This document shows, in pieces, positions 1 through 5,712 of a stretch of 9,304 nt of DNA (the stretch's first letter is position 1; each line of letters starts with the position of its first letter). The DNA is taken from NCBI RefSeq assembly GCF_041625495.1, contig NZ_JBFJTH010000147.1:1-9304 (forward strand), given 5' to 3'. Below the pieces are notes generated by a model. That model searched no databases. It worked only from the letters and a program-made list of their open reading frames with translations, and was not told the origin of the DNA. The DNA is from Litorivivens sp041625495 (GTDB taxonomy: Bacteria; Pseudomonadota; Gammaproteobacteria; Pseudomonadales; Spongiibacteraceae). A program made the position numbers and the translations under genes.

Positions 1-694
1 CGGGCAGGTTGATTTGGGGAAGATTTTCAAGCTTGTCTAGCTCCACAAGCTTAATTTCAGGAACATCCACACCAGCAAGTTCAGCTAGCGACATAGCCGT
101 GTATTCGTTCAAAGGAACAAGCTTGTGTCGTGTTGAGGGTGTTTTGACTATCCAATCACCCAACGCATCATCCCTGGACAGATGATAGCGCCCCTCCCTT
201 TCCTTCATGGAAAACTTCATCTGCACGCCAGCCAATGAAAACTTGCTTTGCTGCGCAAGCTTTTCGAACTTCACTGGCTGCGCCTTTCCGAGCATCTGCA
301 AAACCTTGTCCGGCACAGCTTCCGGGTCTAAAGGCCTGGCTTCAATAGCTCCCGGCAAATCCGAACCAAGGTACGAGAAGATATGGAACTCATTATCAAT
401 GTGAACCTTCAGGCCTTGCGCGACTAACTCACGCAAAGAGCCTTCCGGAAGCAAATTCGACAGTACAGGATGGAGCCGCTGATTCCGCTGCCATGGCTCT
501 TCCAAGAGTTTGGCTGAAGCAGGAAATTTTGGATGAGTAATCAGGCTAAATGTTGGGCGGCCTGAATCGTTTCTAAACGTATCGGCAAAACTCAGTACAT
601 TCCGACCGCCCTTAAAGCCCGCGAGGTAGCCAACAAGTACACCGTGAATCGTAAGCTGCAATACGGCAACCTTATCCGCCGCATCCGTGCTCAC
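1..694 (-). CDS. hipA: HipA family serine/threonine kinase toxin (3' end outside window)
   Basis: This is the kinase half of a hipBA toxin-antitoxin pair. In E. coli, HipA phosphorylates glutamyl-tRNA synthetase and induces dormancy; other HipA proteins have other targets, so the substrate here is unknown. The reading frame is open from a GTG at 694 to the window edge, giving 231 residues of a family that is usually about 410-440. Residues 9-110 form the N-terminal subdomain (VAVLQLTIHGVLVGYLAG, then NLLPEGSLREL at 80-90). The glycine-rich ATP loop SLAGVQMKFSM lies at 153-163. It is followed by WIVKTPS at 181-187 and NEYTAMSLAELAGVDVPE at 196-213, a typical HipA block. Ser153 sits where E. 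coli HipA autophosphorylates (Ser150), by my alignment from memory. The catalytic Asp and metal-binding Asp lie beyond the left edge, so activity cannot be judged. The GTG is chosen because GGGAGA (706-701) precedes it by 6 nt and because it overlaps the antitoxin stop codon. Confidence 0.93.
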   Translation of the reverse strand, partial: MSTDAADKVAVLQLTIHGVLVGYLAGFKGGRNVLSFADTFRNDSGRPTFSLITHPKFPASAKLLEEPWQRNQRLHPVLSNLLPEGSLRELVAQGLKVHIDNEFHIFSYLGSDLPGAIEARPLDPEAVPDKVLQMLGKAQPVKFEKLAQQSKFSLAGVQMKFSMKEREGRYHLSRDDALGDWIVKTPSTRHKLVPLNEYTAMSLAELAGVDVPEIKLVELDKLENLPQINLP

Positions 695-1014
695 TCATTT
701 TCTCCCAACAACCCTCGCCAAGGATCATCAGCGAGAGAGGTGCCGCTTTCTTTGGCTGAATGCTCGGATCCCGATGAAGCCGCTTCATCCTCGGCAAGAA
801 ACGCAAGTACCGTACTTAACTTTTCTTGCGGTACTAACAGCAATTCACTTCTAAGCCCCTTGGCGACAAGCTCCAGAGTATCAAGGCGCGGATTCCCTTT
901 AGACTCCAGCCTCTGATATTGCTGCCGCGACATACCTACCCGCAGCAACATATCATGCTGTTTAAGCGCCAGTGCTTTACGGCGTTTTCTGATTTGCTCA
1001 AGTAGCGAACTCAT
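691..1014 (-). CDS. hipB: HipB-like XRE family antitoxin and autorepressor
   Basis: This is a small helix-turn-helix protein of 107 residues from the ATG at 1014. It is expected to bind and neutralise the HipA kinase and to repress its own operon. The XRE-type HTH is at roughly residues 17-38 (KQHDMLLRVGMSRQQYQRLE), followed by the packing helix LDTLELVAKGL. Residues 75-107 are a polar, probably disordered tail ending DDPWRGLLGENE. Its Trp99 recalls the C-terminal Trp of E. coli HipB, but equivalence is a guess. The stop codon overlaps the hipA start, indicating translational coupling. An in-frame GTG at 1038 would add eight residues (MWQYISFF). I prefer 1014 because GTG 1038 would lie only a few bases after the predicted transcription start and because family members begin close to the HTH. 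Neither start has a strong Shine-Dalgarno. Confidence 0.9.
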   Translation of the reverse strand: MSSLLEQIRKRRKALALKQHDMLLRVGMSRQQYQRLESKGNPRLDTLELVAKGLRSELLLVPQEKLSTVLAFLAEDEAASSGSEHSAKESGTSLADDPWRGLLGENE

Positions 1015-1093
1015 AAAGAAACTTATATATTGCCACACTCAGAAAAGAAACATATTAGTTTCCTTTTTTAAATATAGCAACACTTAAGTTTCC
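1015..1093. promoter_or_regulatory. Candidate HipB operator: nested inverted half-sites
   Basis: Four related half-sites lie around the hipB promoter. On the plus strand they are AAAGAAAC (1015-1022), AAAGAAAC (1044-1051), GTTTCCTTT (1058-1066) and AAGTTTCC (1086-1093). The inner pair forms an inverted repeat with a 6-base spacer and one mismatch. The outer pair is also inverted, and both pairs share a centre near 1055. Distances between same-orientation copies are 29-30 bp, close to three helical turns, which would put all sites on one face of the DNA. Multi-site operators are known for hipBA of E. coli, but the sequence here is different (E. coli uses TATCC-N8-GGATA). Confidence 0.5.
1052..1080 (-). 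promoter_or_regulatory. Predicted sigma70 promoter of hipBA
   Basis: Reading the minus strand, TTGCTA (1080-1075) is followed by exactly 17 bases and then TAATAT (1057-1052). Each hexamer differs from consensus at two positions, and the spacing is optimal. Transcription would start near 1045, leaving a leader of about 30 nt before the hipB ATG at 1014. The -10 box coincides exactly with the spacer of the inverted repeat described separately, which fits repression by the HipB product. Confidence 0.6.
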
Positions 1094-1094
1094 A

Positions 1095-1277
1095 TAAGGA
1101 AGCGCCCGGAATGGCCTCAGAGTGAAGAAGCAGCTCTACGGCCACTGCGGCTGAGCCTACGCCGCAGCCCCAACCTAAGTCACGACACCCCGGCAAAAAT
1201 GGTTTAAACCCGGCGCCATCGTTACTAATTAGTTATCGAGCTTCACCTCAGGCAGGATTCATTTGGCTGGACGCGGA
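1095..1277. other. Intergenic region with two adjacent GC-rich hairpins
   Basis: No gene is convincing in this gap between the hydrolase and the hipBA promoter. Two neighbouring dyads are visible. At 1113-1143, GGCC and AGAG pair with CTCT and GGCC across a symmetric 2-base internal loop. At 1145-1167, CTGCGGC pairs with GCCGCAG around a 9-base loop. Neither is followed by a T-run in the minus direction, so they are not standard intrinsic terminators, although they could act as transcript 3' stem-loops of the hydrolase mRNA. A 10-bp palindrome GGTTTAAACC is at 1201-1210. Nothing else was recognised. Confidence 0.4.
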
Positions 1278-2507
1278 CTACAGCGTGTTGCGCTTAAGCT
1301 CACCACCTTTCATGATCAACGGCATCTGCTCCGGGCGCTGGAAAATGGACAGGTCTTCCAAGGGATTGCCGTCCAGCACAATCAGGTCGGCGAAGGCTCC
1401 TTCGCTGATTTCACCTACCTCACCCTTCATCTGCACAATTTCCGCATTGATGGAGGTCGCTGACCTCAGGATATCAATGGCTGGCTGCACCTCTGAACGG
1501 TACTCAAACTCATGGCTTTGCAGGGGGTGATACTGTGGTCCGAACAGATCGGTGCCCATGCCCATTTTTGCGCCTGCGCGATGCATGTTCTCAACGGATT
1601 GCAACATTTGCTGATAGAGCGGTTTAACCTTTTCCAAACTTTCCGGAAACATACCCATCGAAGGGCCAAAGTCCAGAATCTGCTTCACCACCGCCAGCGT
1701 CGGTACGGCGAAGGTTGAATCGGACTCTGCTAGCAGTTCGGCAGTGTCTTCATGAATCTCTGTCGCATGATCTATCGAACGCACGCCATTGCGCAGACTG
1801 CGTTTGGCGCCATCGTCGGTGTGACAGTGAACTACCACGTATTTACGGCGGGTATTGGCTTCGTAAACCGCGGCTTGAATTTCCTCATCCGTAAACTGCG
1901 GCATCCAGATCGGATCCGTTGGCGACGCCACACCACCGGAAATAAACATCTTGATATGATGGGCGCCTTTTCGCAGCTCATCGCGGCATGCCTTGCGAAC
2001 TTCATCGACACCGTCAACGACTTGGCAAATTGTTCCCGAGTATGCACAACCGCAATTCTGCTCTTCATCCGCCGGACGCATATCGCCGTGGCCGCCCGTT
2101 TGCGACAGCGCCTTGCCACCGTAGAGAAAGCGCGGACCATTGATCAGACCGGCTTCAGTGGCCAGTCGCAAACCCACATCACCGCCGCCCAGATCTCGTA
2201 CGGTGGTAAAACCCCGTTGTAGGGCGCCCTCCAGTAATTTGATGGAATGGCTAACCTTCAAAGGCGCTGGCATATGATCTAGCTCATGCATGTTGAAGGT
2301 GATGGAGTAAGCGTGAAAATGCAGATCCAGCAGGCCCGGCATCAGAAACTTGCCTTTAAGGTCAATCACATTGGCACTGTTTAGCTTGATGTCGCCTTGC
2401 TTGATCTCGCGAATGCGACCACCTTCAATAGCAATGCTCGCGCCTTCCAACAATTCTTCATTGTGGCCATCAAAGACCAGAGCGTTCTTTAAAATTTGGA
2501 GTGCCAT
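1278..2507 (-). CDS. Metal-dependent amidohydrolase, COG1228 type, Xaa-Pro dipeptidase-like
   Basis: This 409-residue amidohydrolase superfamily protein has the complete binuclear metal set: HFH at residues 63-65 (end of strand 1), a lysine likely carbamylated at 186 (HHIKMFISGG), His227 (VVVHCHTDDG), His247 (SIDHATEIHED) and Asp320 (MGMGTDLFG). The C-terminal strand GAFADLIVLDGNPLEDL (371-387) is the usual small beta-sandwich return. No signal peptide is evident, so it is probably cytoplasmic. Several bacterial COG1228 members of this shape hydrolyse Xaa-Pro or Xaa-Arg/Lys dipeptides, whereas others are imidazolonepropionase-like or act on xenobiotics. Dipeptidase is therefore the preferred but unproven assignment. 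The ATG at 2507 has AGGGG (2518-2514) six bases upstream. It follows ltaE by 45 nt and is probably the last gene of that operon. Confidence 0.88.
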   Translation of the reverse strand: MALQILKNALVFDGHNEELLEGASIAIEGGRIREIKQGDIKLNSANVIDLKGKFLMPGLLDLHFHAYSITFNMHELDHMPAPLKVSHSIKLLEGALQRGFTTVRDLGGGDVGLRLATEAGLINGPRFLYGGKALSQTGGHGDMRPADEEQNCGCAYSGTICQVVDGVDEVRKACRDELRKGAHHIKMFISGGVASPTDPIWMPQFTDEEIQAAVYEANTRRKYVVVHCHTDDGAKRSLRNGVRSIDHATEIHEDTAELLAESDSTFAVPTLAVVKQILDFGPSMGMFPESLEKVKPLYQQMLQSVENMHRAGAKMGMGTDLFGPQYHPLQSHEFEYRSEVQPAIDILRSATSINAEIVQMKGEVGEISEGAFADLIVLDGNPLEDLSIFQRPEQMPLIMKGGELKRNTL

Positions 2508-2521
2508 CTTCTACCCCTGTC

Positions 2522-2538
2522 AGGTTAGCGATTAACCT
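2522..2538. repeat. Short perfect hairpin between ltaE and the hydrolase gene
   Basis: AGGTTA (2522-2527) and TAACCT (2533-2538) form a perfect 6-bp stem around a 5-base loop in the 45-nt gap. In the mRNA it would sit just upstream of the hydrolase Shine-Dalgarno (AGGGG, 2518-2514), leaving that site open. It has no T-run, so it is not a terminator. It could tune stability or translation between the two cistrons, or be chance. Confidence 0.3.
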
Positions 2539-2552
2539 ACCGGATTACCGCA

Positions 2553-3617
2553 TCAGCCTGCAGTCCCATCTATGCTGTCAGCAACATCGCCAATAAACGC
2601 TTTAACGTCACTCTCCTGTATATCCCAGGAACACAACAACCGAGCACCGCCTTCACCGATAAAGGTATAGAACTGCCAGCCCTTAGCGCGTAACCGCTCG
2701 CACACTGGTGGGGAAAGATCCGCGAACACCGCATTCGACTGAACCGGATAACGCACAGCAATATCGAGTTTTTTCAGCTCATCAGCCATCATACTCGCCA
2801 TGCGATTGGCGTGAGCCGCGTACTTCAACCAGGTATTTTCCCGCAACATTCCCAACCAGGGGGCAGACATAAAACGCATTTTAGACGCGAGCTGCCCTGC
2901 CTGCTTGCAGCGATAGGCAAAATCCCGGGACAGTTCGCGGTCGAAAAACACCACCATATCCCCGACCGGCATACCTAATTTAGTGCCACCAAAACACAGA
3001 ACATCCACCCCCGATCGCCAGCTGAGATCAGCCGGTGATGCACCCGACCCCGCGACAGCATTGGCAAAACGGGCGCCATCCATATGCACCTTCAAGTCAT
3101 TCTCGCGAGCGTATTCACATAGCGATGACAACTCACCCGGACTGTAGACTGTGCCATGCTCCGTTGATTGGGTCAGGCTCAGTACCCTGGGCTTCGGAAA
3201 ATGAATGTCAGATCGGGAGCTCACTAGCGACTTGACACTATCAAGCTCTAGCTTGCCATTTTTGCCATTGCCTAACAGTACCTTGGTACCGTGGGAAAAA
3301 AATTCCGGCGCACCGCACTCATCGGTTTCCACATGCGCGTATCGGTGACAAATCACACTATGATATGACTGACACAACGAAGCGATGGCCAGTGAATTGG
3401 CCGCTGTACCGTTAAACGTGAAATAGACATCGCAGTCTGTTTCAAAAATCTCGCGCACCAGATCAGATACGCGTGCAGTCCATTCGTCATTGCCGTAGGC
3501 GGGTGCATGGCCGGTATTGGCTCGCTGCAGTTCCTCCCATGCCTCAGGAGTAATACCCGAAAGGTTATCACTGGCAAACTGCCGATGAACCAAACATTTT
3601 GGAGATTGGATACTCAT
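2553..3617 (-). CDS. ltaE: Low-specificity L-threonine aldolase
   Basis: This is a PLP enzyme of fold type I that splits L-threonine or L-allo-threonine into glycine and acetaldehyde; related enzymes accept other beta-hydroxy amino acids. It has 354 residues, close to the usual length. The PLP lysine is Lys213 in FGGTKLGMPVGD. HMDGARFANA (178-187) supplies the Asp and Arg that hold the cofactor and substrate carboxylate, and His95 in YAHVETDECGAPEF is the ring-stacking histidine. FASDNLSGI near the N-terminus and RCKQAGQLASKMRF (236-249) are strongly conserved. As recalled, it is very like the Pseudomonas LtaE group. The ATG at 3617 has AGGA (3631-3628) 10 nt upstream. It starts 56 nt after the dehydrogenase gene ends and precedes the hydrolase by 45 nt, so one transcript is likely. 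It probably acts as a glycine/threonine catabolic step in the cytoplasm. Confidence 0.95.
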   Translation of the reverse strand: MSIQSPKCLVHRQFASDNLSGITPEAWEELQRANTGHAPAYGNDEWTARVSDLVREIFETDCDVYFTFNGTAANSLAIASLCQSYHSVICHRYAHVETDECGAPEFFSHGTKVLLGNGKNGKLELDSVKSLVSSRSDIHFPKPRVLSLTQSTEHGTVYSPGELSSLCEYARENDLKVHMDGARFANAVAGSGASPADLSWRSGVDVLCFGGTKLGMPVGDMVVFFDRELSRDFAYRCKQAGQLASKMRFMSAPWLGMLRENTWLKYAAHANRMASMMADELKKLDIAVRYPVQSNAVFADLSPPVCERLRAKGWQFYTFIGEGGARLLCSWDIQESDVKAFIGDVADSIDGTAG

Positions 3618-3673
3618 TTAACATGTTTCCTTTGGCCAGACTGCAGACCCAAAAAATGGCTAAAGGGGCACTA

Positions 3674-4732
3674 TCAGGCTGCCTTATGCTTCTCTTTGGC
3701 CGCTTCAATAATTTCTTCAGCCAGGTTCTCTGCAACACTCTCGGTGCTCACACCAAGTTCATCCGAACGTTCGAAGATACGGGTTAACGTACCGGCAATC
3801 TGCTCAACATGCGCATTACTGCGTCCGGAGTTGCCGTCAACCCGCTGATAATGCACGTCGATAATGCCGCCTGCATTAATCACAAAATCCGGCGCGTAAA
3901 GTATGCCACGCTGAATCAGCCGCTCTCCCTCTGCAGGCGTCGCCAACTGATTGTTTGCCGCTCCGGCAATGATCTTCGCATCAATAACGTCCACGGTTCT
4001 GTCGTTGATCACCGCGCCCATCGCGCAGGGGGCAAAGACATCAACACTCAGCTGGAAAATCTCATCGACATTGACGATCTCAGCGCCCAATGCTTCAACC
4101 TTTTTCAGATTATCCGGATTGATATCAGCAACGAAGACCTTCGCGCCATCTTCAATCAACCGACGGGTCAGATGTCGGCCAACCGCGCCAGCGCCTTGCA
4201 GAGAAATGCGCAGGCCTTCAACACTGTCACGGCCCAAACGATACTTCACTGCCGCCAGAATTCCACAGTAGGTTCCGTAAGCGGTGTAAGGAGAAGGGTC
4301 TCCGCCGTGTTCCTGGCCATCCAATACGCCACTAACATGAGTTGTTCGCTCGCCAATCACTTTCACATCAGCCACTGTGGTACCCGAGTCTTCTGCAGCA
4401 ACGTATTTGCCTGACAAACTCTCAACAAACTCACCCATCGCCAGCAACAAATCACGATTCTTCTGAACCGCTGGATTCCCGATAATCACCGACTTCCCTC
4501 CGCCCATAGGCAGACCGGCCAGCGCCGATTTATACGTCATACCGCGCGACAAACGCAGTACGTCTTCCAGCGCCTGATCGGTATTGCTGTAGGGGTACAT
4601 TCTGCAGCCACCCACTGCAGGCCCGAGAGTGGTGTCATGAATCGCAATAATAGCTTGCAGACCTGTTTTAGGGTCATCGCGGAATGCGACCATTTCATGG
4701 TGGTTGAAGGAGCGCGCGTCAAAAACAGCCAT
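3674..4732 (-). CDS. ldh: NAD-dependent Leu/Val/Phe dehydrogenase (leucine dehydrogenase family)
   Basis: It catalyses reversible oxidative deamination of branched-chain or aromatic L-amino acids to 2-oxo acids, releasing ammonia and NADH. The 352-residue protein is full length for the family. The N-terminal catalytic domain has the substrate glycines AVGGCRMYPY (39-48), Lys68 (TYKSALAG) and Lys80 (MGGGKSVIIG); these fall at the same numbers as in Bacillus leucine dehydrogenase. Asp115 (AAEDSGTT) is the expected catalytic acid. The Rossmann domain shows GAGAVG at 180-185, and Asp203 at the end of the second strand (VFVADIN) favours NAD over NADP. Leucine versus valine or phenylalanine preference cannot be read reliably. 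The ATG at 4732 has AGGA (4744-4741) 8 nt upstream. It heads the unit with ltaE and the hydrolase and is preceded by the structured leader. The symbol ldh is used for leucine dehydrogenase here, not lactate dehydrogenase. Confidence 0.94.
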   Translation of the reverse strand: MAVFDARSFNHHEMVAFRDDPKTGLQAIIAIHDTTLGPAVGGCRMYPYSNTDQALEDVLRLSRGMTYKSALAGLPMGGGKSVIIGNPAVQKNRDLLLAMGEFVESLSGKYVAAEDSGTTVADVKVIGERTTHVSGVLDGQEHGGDPSPYTAYGTYCGILAAVKYRLGRDSVEGLRISLQGAGAVGRHLTRRLIEDGAKVFVADINPDNLKKVEALGAEIVNVDEIFQLSVDVFAPCAMGAVINDRTVDVIDAKIIAGAANNQLATPAEGERLIQRGILYAPDFVINAGGIIDVHYQRVDGNSGRSNAHVEQIAGTLTRIFERSDELGVSTESVAENLAEEIIEAAKEKHKAA

Positions 4733-4739
4733 GCCGAGA

Positions 4740-4867
4740 ATCCTGATCGTCAGTTAAGTTAGAGGCGTGTCGTTAGGCAATAGAAAGCCTGATGAATCGA
4801 CTAATAGTAGGGGCCTCTATCAGGCATTGCTATTTGACCTAACCACCAATATCGCAAAAATCAGGAT
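4740..4867 (-). promoter_or_regulatory. Candidate structured mRNA leader of the leucine-type dehydrogenase
   Basis: In the minus-strand transcript these pairings nest. P0: AUCCUGAU (4867-4860) with AUCAGGAU (4747-4740), 8 bp, covering the AGGA Shine-Dalgarno. P1: GUUAG (4843-4839) with CUAAC (4776-4772). P2: GCAAU (4830-4826) with AUUGC (4781-4777), stacked directly on P1 on the 3' side, with a 7-nt bulge on the 5' side. P3: GCCUGAU (4825-4819) with AUCAGGC (4793-4787), 7 bp. In addition, AGAGGC (4818-4813), in the P3 loop and touching P3, is complementary to GCCUCU (4766-4761), giving a possible H-type pseudoknot. CCUGAU occurs in both P0 and P3, and so does AUCAGG, so the two stems can swap partners. 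The leader could be a riboswitch-like or protein-bound control element; no known class was recognised. DNA operators or chance remain possible. Confidence 0.45.
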
Positions 4868-4896
4868 GGCATATACCGAAAGTACATAATTGGTGA

Positions 4897-4924
4897 ATAA
4901 TGAATACCGTTATTTGCGGGTAAA
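4897..4924 (-). promoter_or_regulatory. Weak promoter candidate for the dehydrogenase operon
   Basis: On the minus strand TTTACC (4924-4919), a 16-base spacer and CATTAT (4902-4897) match sigma70 at four of six positions in each hexamer. Transcription from here would start near 4890 and include the whole candidate leader. A second weak pair, TTCACC (4897-4892) with TATATG (4875-4870), would start near 4863 and trim the outer 5' strand P0. The region is AT-rich, so either may be chance. Confidence 0.25.
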
Positions 4925-4965
4925 AGGGATATAAGTCAAAAGGCTAACGTCGAAAGCTCACCGCA

Positions 4966-5700
4966 TCAGGCAGGCAAGTAACGCACAGCACGCTTGCGAA
5001 GTTCGCTGAGCACAACAACCCATAACAGCGCAGGCATTAGATTAATTACATTGATCTCCGCGGTTTCAAGCAACGTCAAACCAATGGCCATAATCAACAC
5101 GCCGCCTGTTGCTGACAAAAGCTTGATCAGCTCCTCCGAAAAGAACTTTCTCGCGCTACCCGCCAAGAGCGTAATACCTCCCTGAAAAACCAGCATGGGC
5201 AAGATGGAAAATAGCACACCCACGCCAAGCGCCGACGCCAGCGCTATCGAAACAATTCCGTCAATCCAGGCTTTCACTTGCAGCAGTTGGCGACTGCCCT
5301 CGATCCCTTCCTGAATCGCACCAACAACCGTCAGCGAACCCACACAAAAGATCATAAACGCGGTAACCAGTCCCTCCGTAAAGTTCGGATCACCGAGAGC
5401 CAGCGTCGATTCCAGTAGCCCACCAAAAGCATCCACGCGATCACTGAGATCTGCAGCTTGCCCCGTTAGCCCACCCAGGATTAACGCAAGAATGAGTACA
5501 ACAAGGTAGGAATCAGGAACTTTCAAAGCCATATTGATTCCGAGAACCAGCACACCCAGCCCAACGGACTGAAAGAGAATATCTTTCATCTCAACTGAGA
5601 ATAGCTGTCCAAGCGCAAGCCCCAGCAGACTGCCGAGGGCAACCGCCAACATATTGATAAAGGTTCCGACAGGCCAAACGATCCTGAATCCTGAAGACAC
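4966..5700 (-). CDS. DUF554 family integral membrane protein
   Basis: This is a 244-residue, very hydrophobic protein with about seven to eight likely membrane segments (roughly 11-31, 43-60, 64-80, 109-130, 145-162, 164-180, 196-212 and 217-233). The DUF554 pattern is clear: GTFINMLAVALGSLLGLALG near the N-terminus, CVGSLTVVGAIQEGIEGS at 119-136, KAWIDGIVSIALASALGVGV at 143-162 and QGGITLLAG at 173-181. E. coli YqgA and B. subtilis YdfK belong to this family. Its biochemical role is not established, although a small-molecule transport role is plausible from topology. The GTG start at 5700 is supported by AGGGG (5711-5707) six bases upstream and by alignment of the first membrane segment with the family. 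It begins 12 nt after the DAHP synthase stop, so it is almost certainly co-transcribed. The stop at 4966 is followed by a 233-nt gap without a clear terminator. Confidence 0.88.
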   Translation of the reverse strand: MSSGFRIVWPVGTFINMLAVALGSLLGLALGQLFSVEMKDILFQSVGLGVLVLGINMALKVPDSYLVVLILALILGGLTGQAADLSDRVDAFGGLLESTLALGDPNFTEGLVTAFMIFCVGSLTVVGAIQEGIEGSRQLLQVKAWIDGIVSIALASALGVGVLFSILPMLVFQGGITLLAGSARKFFSEELIKLLSATGGVLIMAIGLTLLETAEINVINLMPALLWVVVLSELRKRAVRYLPA

Positions 5701-5712
5701 GATTGACCCCTA

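Noticed and set aside
1201..1210. Perfect 10-bp palindrome GGTTTAAACC
   Set aside because: It is isolated, with no promoter nearby and no second copy seen. A single 10-bp palindrome in several kilobases is not enough to call an operator.
1113..1210. Possible integron attC-like site, because of the hairpins followed by CCCCAACCTAAG
   Set aside because: No properly paired RYYYAAC/GTTRRRY core sites flank the hairpins and there is no integrase or cassette array in view.
3652..3673. T-run TTTTTT on the minus strand just after the dehydrogenase gene, considered as an intrinsic terminator
   Set aside because: No GC-rich hairpin precedes the run, and the next gene starts only 56 nt after the stop, so read-through is more likely.
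3809..4414. A 201-codon open frame on the plus strand, and similar plus-strand frames such as 1752-2222 and 8159-8647
   Set aside because: They lie fully or largely opposite strongly supported minus-strand genes with complete active-site motifs, and their translations show no recognisable domains. They are antisense shadows.
4787..4825. Reading the GCCTGAT/ATCAGGC stem as a simple intrinsic terminator
   Set aside because: The loop is 25 nt and the following TTTCTATT is a poor U-tract. The position before a gene with a matching ribosome-site pairing fits a leader element better, although attenuation is not excluded.
4925..4965. Terminator after the DUF554 gene
   Set aside because: The bases after the stop contain a short T-run (CCTTTTG) but no stable stem before it, so no terminator could be supported.
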